From the NCBI RefSeq assembly GCF_002849715.1, contig NZ_CP018863.1, forward strand, positions 1,054,001-1,118,000: DNA of 64,000 bases, given 5' to 3'. Source of the DNA: Arthrobacter crystallopoietes. GTDB taxonomy: Bacteria; Actinomycetota; Actinomycetes; Actinomycetales; Micrococcaceae. Both the position numbers and the translations under genes were made by a program. Of the stretch, positions 63,080 to 64,000 are shown one piece after another. Position 1 is the stretch's first letter. The number at the start of each line of letters is the position of its first letter. The notes below the pieces were generated by a model. It was not told the DNA's origin. It saw nothing but the letters and a program-made list of their open reading frames with translations, and did no database searches.

Positions 63080-64000
63080 TCAGGTTTGGCGGCGGCTCTC
63101 CTGGAAGCGAATGATGCGCTCCACGGCTTCGGCCACGGCCTCCCGACCCGCAGCGAAAGAGAGCCGGACGGAACGGCTGCCGCGAACGGCGTCGAAATCG
63201 GAGCCTGGCACCAGCGCGACACCTTCCTGTTCCAGCAGCGCGCGGCAGTAATCGCCGGAGTCCGTAAAACCGGCCAGCTGGTCCCCCAGCTCGGCGTAAA
63301 GATAGAACGCCCCGTCGGCCGGCGCGGCCGTTCCCCACTGAAGCCTGCCGAGGTTGTCCAGCAGGATCCGCCGGATCGCGGCGAATTCGGCCACGGCGGC
63401 CTCGGCCTCGCTGTAGGAGTCCTCGCTGAAGGCTTCGACGGCCGCCAGTTGAGCCGGCGCAGGCGGGCACAGCGCCACATTGCCGGCGAGCGCTTCCATT
63501 GCCGGAGCTAGGTCCCGCGGCATCAGTGCCCAGCCCAGCCGCCAACCGGTCATCCCCCAGTACTTTGAAAACGAGGAAATAACGACGCCGGTCCGGTCCA
63601 TTTCCCAGGCACACACACCCCGGGCGTCGGGCGCCTGGGGGTCGGCGGGGTAGGTGATGCCGTGGTAGATCTCGTCGCTGACCAGCCGCACTCCGTTGAC
63701 CGCACACCACTGCGTCAGCGCGGCAAGCTCCGCGCGGGAGACCATCGTTCCCGTCGGATTCGCCGGCGAGGCGAGGATCAACCCGGCGAGCGGACCGTGC
63801 GCGGCAGCTGCAGCGTCCAGCAGGGCGGGCGTCGGCTGGTAGCGCTCGGCCGGACCGCAGTCGATCTCCACCACCTCGCAGCCCAGCGAGCTGAGGATGT
63901 TCCGGTAGGCAGGGTAACCGGGCCGGGCCAGCGCCACCCTGTCCCCCGGGTTGAAGGCGGCCAGGAACGTGAGCATGAACGCGCCCGAGGAGCCGGTGGT
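63080..64000 (-). CDS. PLP-dependent aminotransferase, N-terminus outside the window
   Basis: The visible 306 residues are the C-terminal three-quarters of a fold-type I aminotransferase: GSSGAF, PGYPAYRNIL, SPANPTGT, VSDEIYHGI and the PLP Lys in SSFSKYWGMTGWRLGW. The pattern fits aspartate/aromatic-type enzymes of the pyridoxal-dependent class I family. It is truncated by the right edge. Confidence 0.88.
   Translation of the reverse strand, partial: TTGSSGAFMLTFLAAFNPGDRVALARPGYPAYRNILSSLGCEVVEIDCGPAERYQPTPALLDAAAAAHGPLAGLILASPANPTGTMVSRAELAALTQWCAVNGVRLVSDEIYHGITYPADPQAPDARGVCAWEMDRTGVVISSFSKYWGMTGWRLGWALMPRDLAPAMEALAGNVALCPPAPAQLAAVEAFSEDSYSEAEAAVAEFAAIRRILLDNLGRLQWGTAAPADGAFYLYAELGDQLAGFTDSGDYCRALLEQEGVALVPGSDFDAVRGSRSVRLSFAAGREAVAEAVERIIRFQESRRQT

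Overview
The window looks like chromosome of a high-GC Gram-positive actinobacterium, most like the Micrococcaceae (Arthrobacter and relatives). This is an inference from strong G/C third-position bias, GTG and TTG starts, several likely leaderless starts, and a gene set typical of soil Arthrobacter: a branched-chain 2-oxoacid dehydrogenase operon, NarK plus assimilatory nitrate reductase, a CspA-type cold-shock gene, RNase Z, RtcB and many ABC/MFS transporters. There is no rRNA, CRISPR array, transposase or integrase. Two tRNAs are present: Ala(CGC) and initiator Met(CAU).

Layout. 0-5.5 kb: a broken alpha/beta hydrolase, an MFS exporter, a fatty acid desaturase, CspA, and a membrane protein next to a PspA-like coiled-coil protein. 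5.5-10.2 kb: a compact catabolic locus with a FadR-type GntR regulator, an amidase, two Asp/Glu-racemase-superfamily enzymes and a DUF3830 protein. A 14-bp palindrome occurs upstream of the regulator and again in the divergent promoter of the enzymes. 10.2-12.9 kb: an Asp-rich exported protein behind a structured leader, RNase Z, YqeY and a 27-residue membrane peptide. 13-20 kb: a worn stretch with a frameshifted YCII gene, a membrane-protein gene and a truncated copy of it, a YqeY 3' remnant, tRNA-like T-arm fragments, and intact DAG-kinase-like and RtcB genes. 20-29.4 kb: housekeeping and small-molecule genes (tRNA-Ala, Lrp/AsnC, DUF456, DedA-like, MFS, SGNH hydrolase, NmrA-like, CitE-like, FMN reductase, aldo-keto reductase).

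29.5-38.3 kb: a CoA-dependent degradation cluster of unknown substrate. An operon of SDR, amidohydrolase, acyl-CoA dehydrogenase, MaoC hydratase and a solute-binding lipoprotein diverges from a MarR regulator. Next to it lies a complete NitT/TauT-type ABC importer operon. 38.6-42.7 kb: a GerMN lipoprotein, three iterated hairpins, and the most novel locus. That locus has a 44-residue secreted peptide ending AAWDW, a stand-alone lantibiotic-dehydratase C-terminal-domain (thiopeptide-type) enzyme, a translationally coupled 62-residue Trp-rich peptide, and a divergent TrmB/LuxR-like regulator. It looks like an undescribed peptide-modification or peptide-signalling system.

42.7-50 kb: aminotransferase, RraA-like protein, the bkd-type E1alpha-E1beta-E2 operon with a long inverted repeat in its promoter, and a HisC-type aminotransferase. 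50.5-55.8 kb: nitrate assimilation (NarK, molybdopterin nitrate reductase, FAD/[2Fe-2S] electron-transfer subunit). 55.7-57.5 kb: a WXG100-like small protein coupled to a large helical-hydrolase fusion. 57.7-64 kb: PurB, a Tat-exported phosphoesterase, tRNA-fMet, a thioesterase, a DUF2695 protein and the start-truncated end of an aminotransferase.
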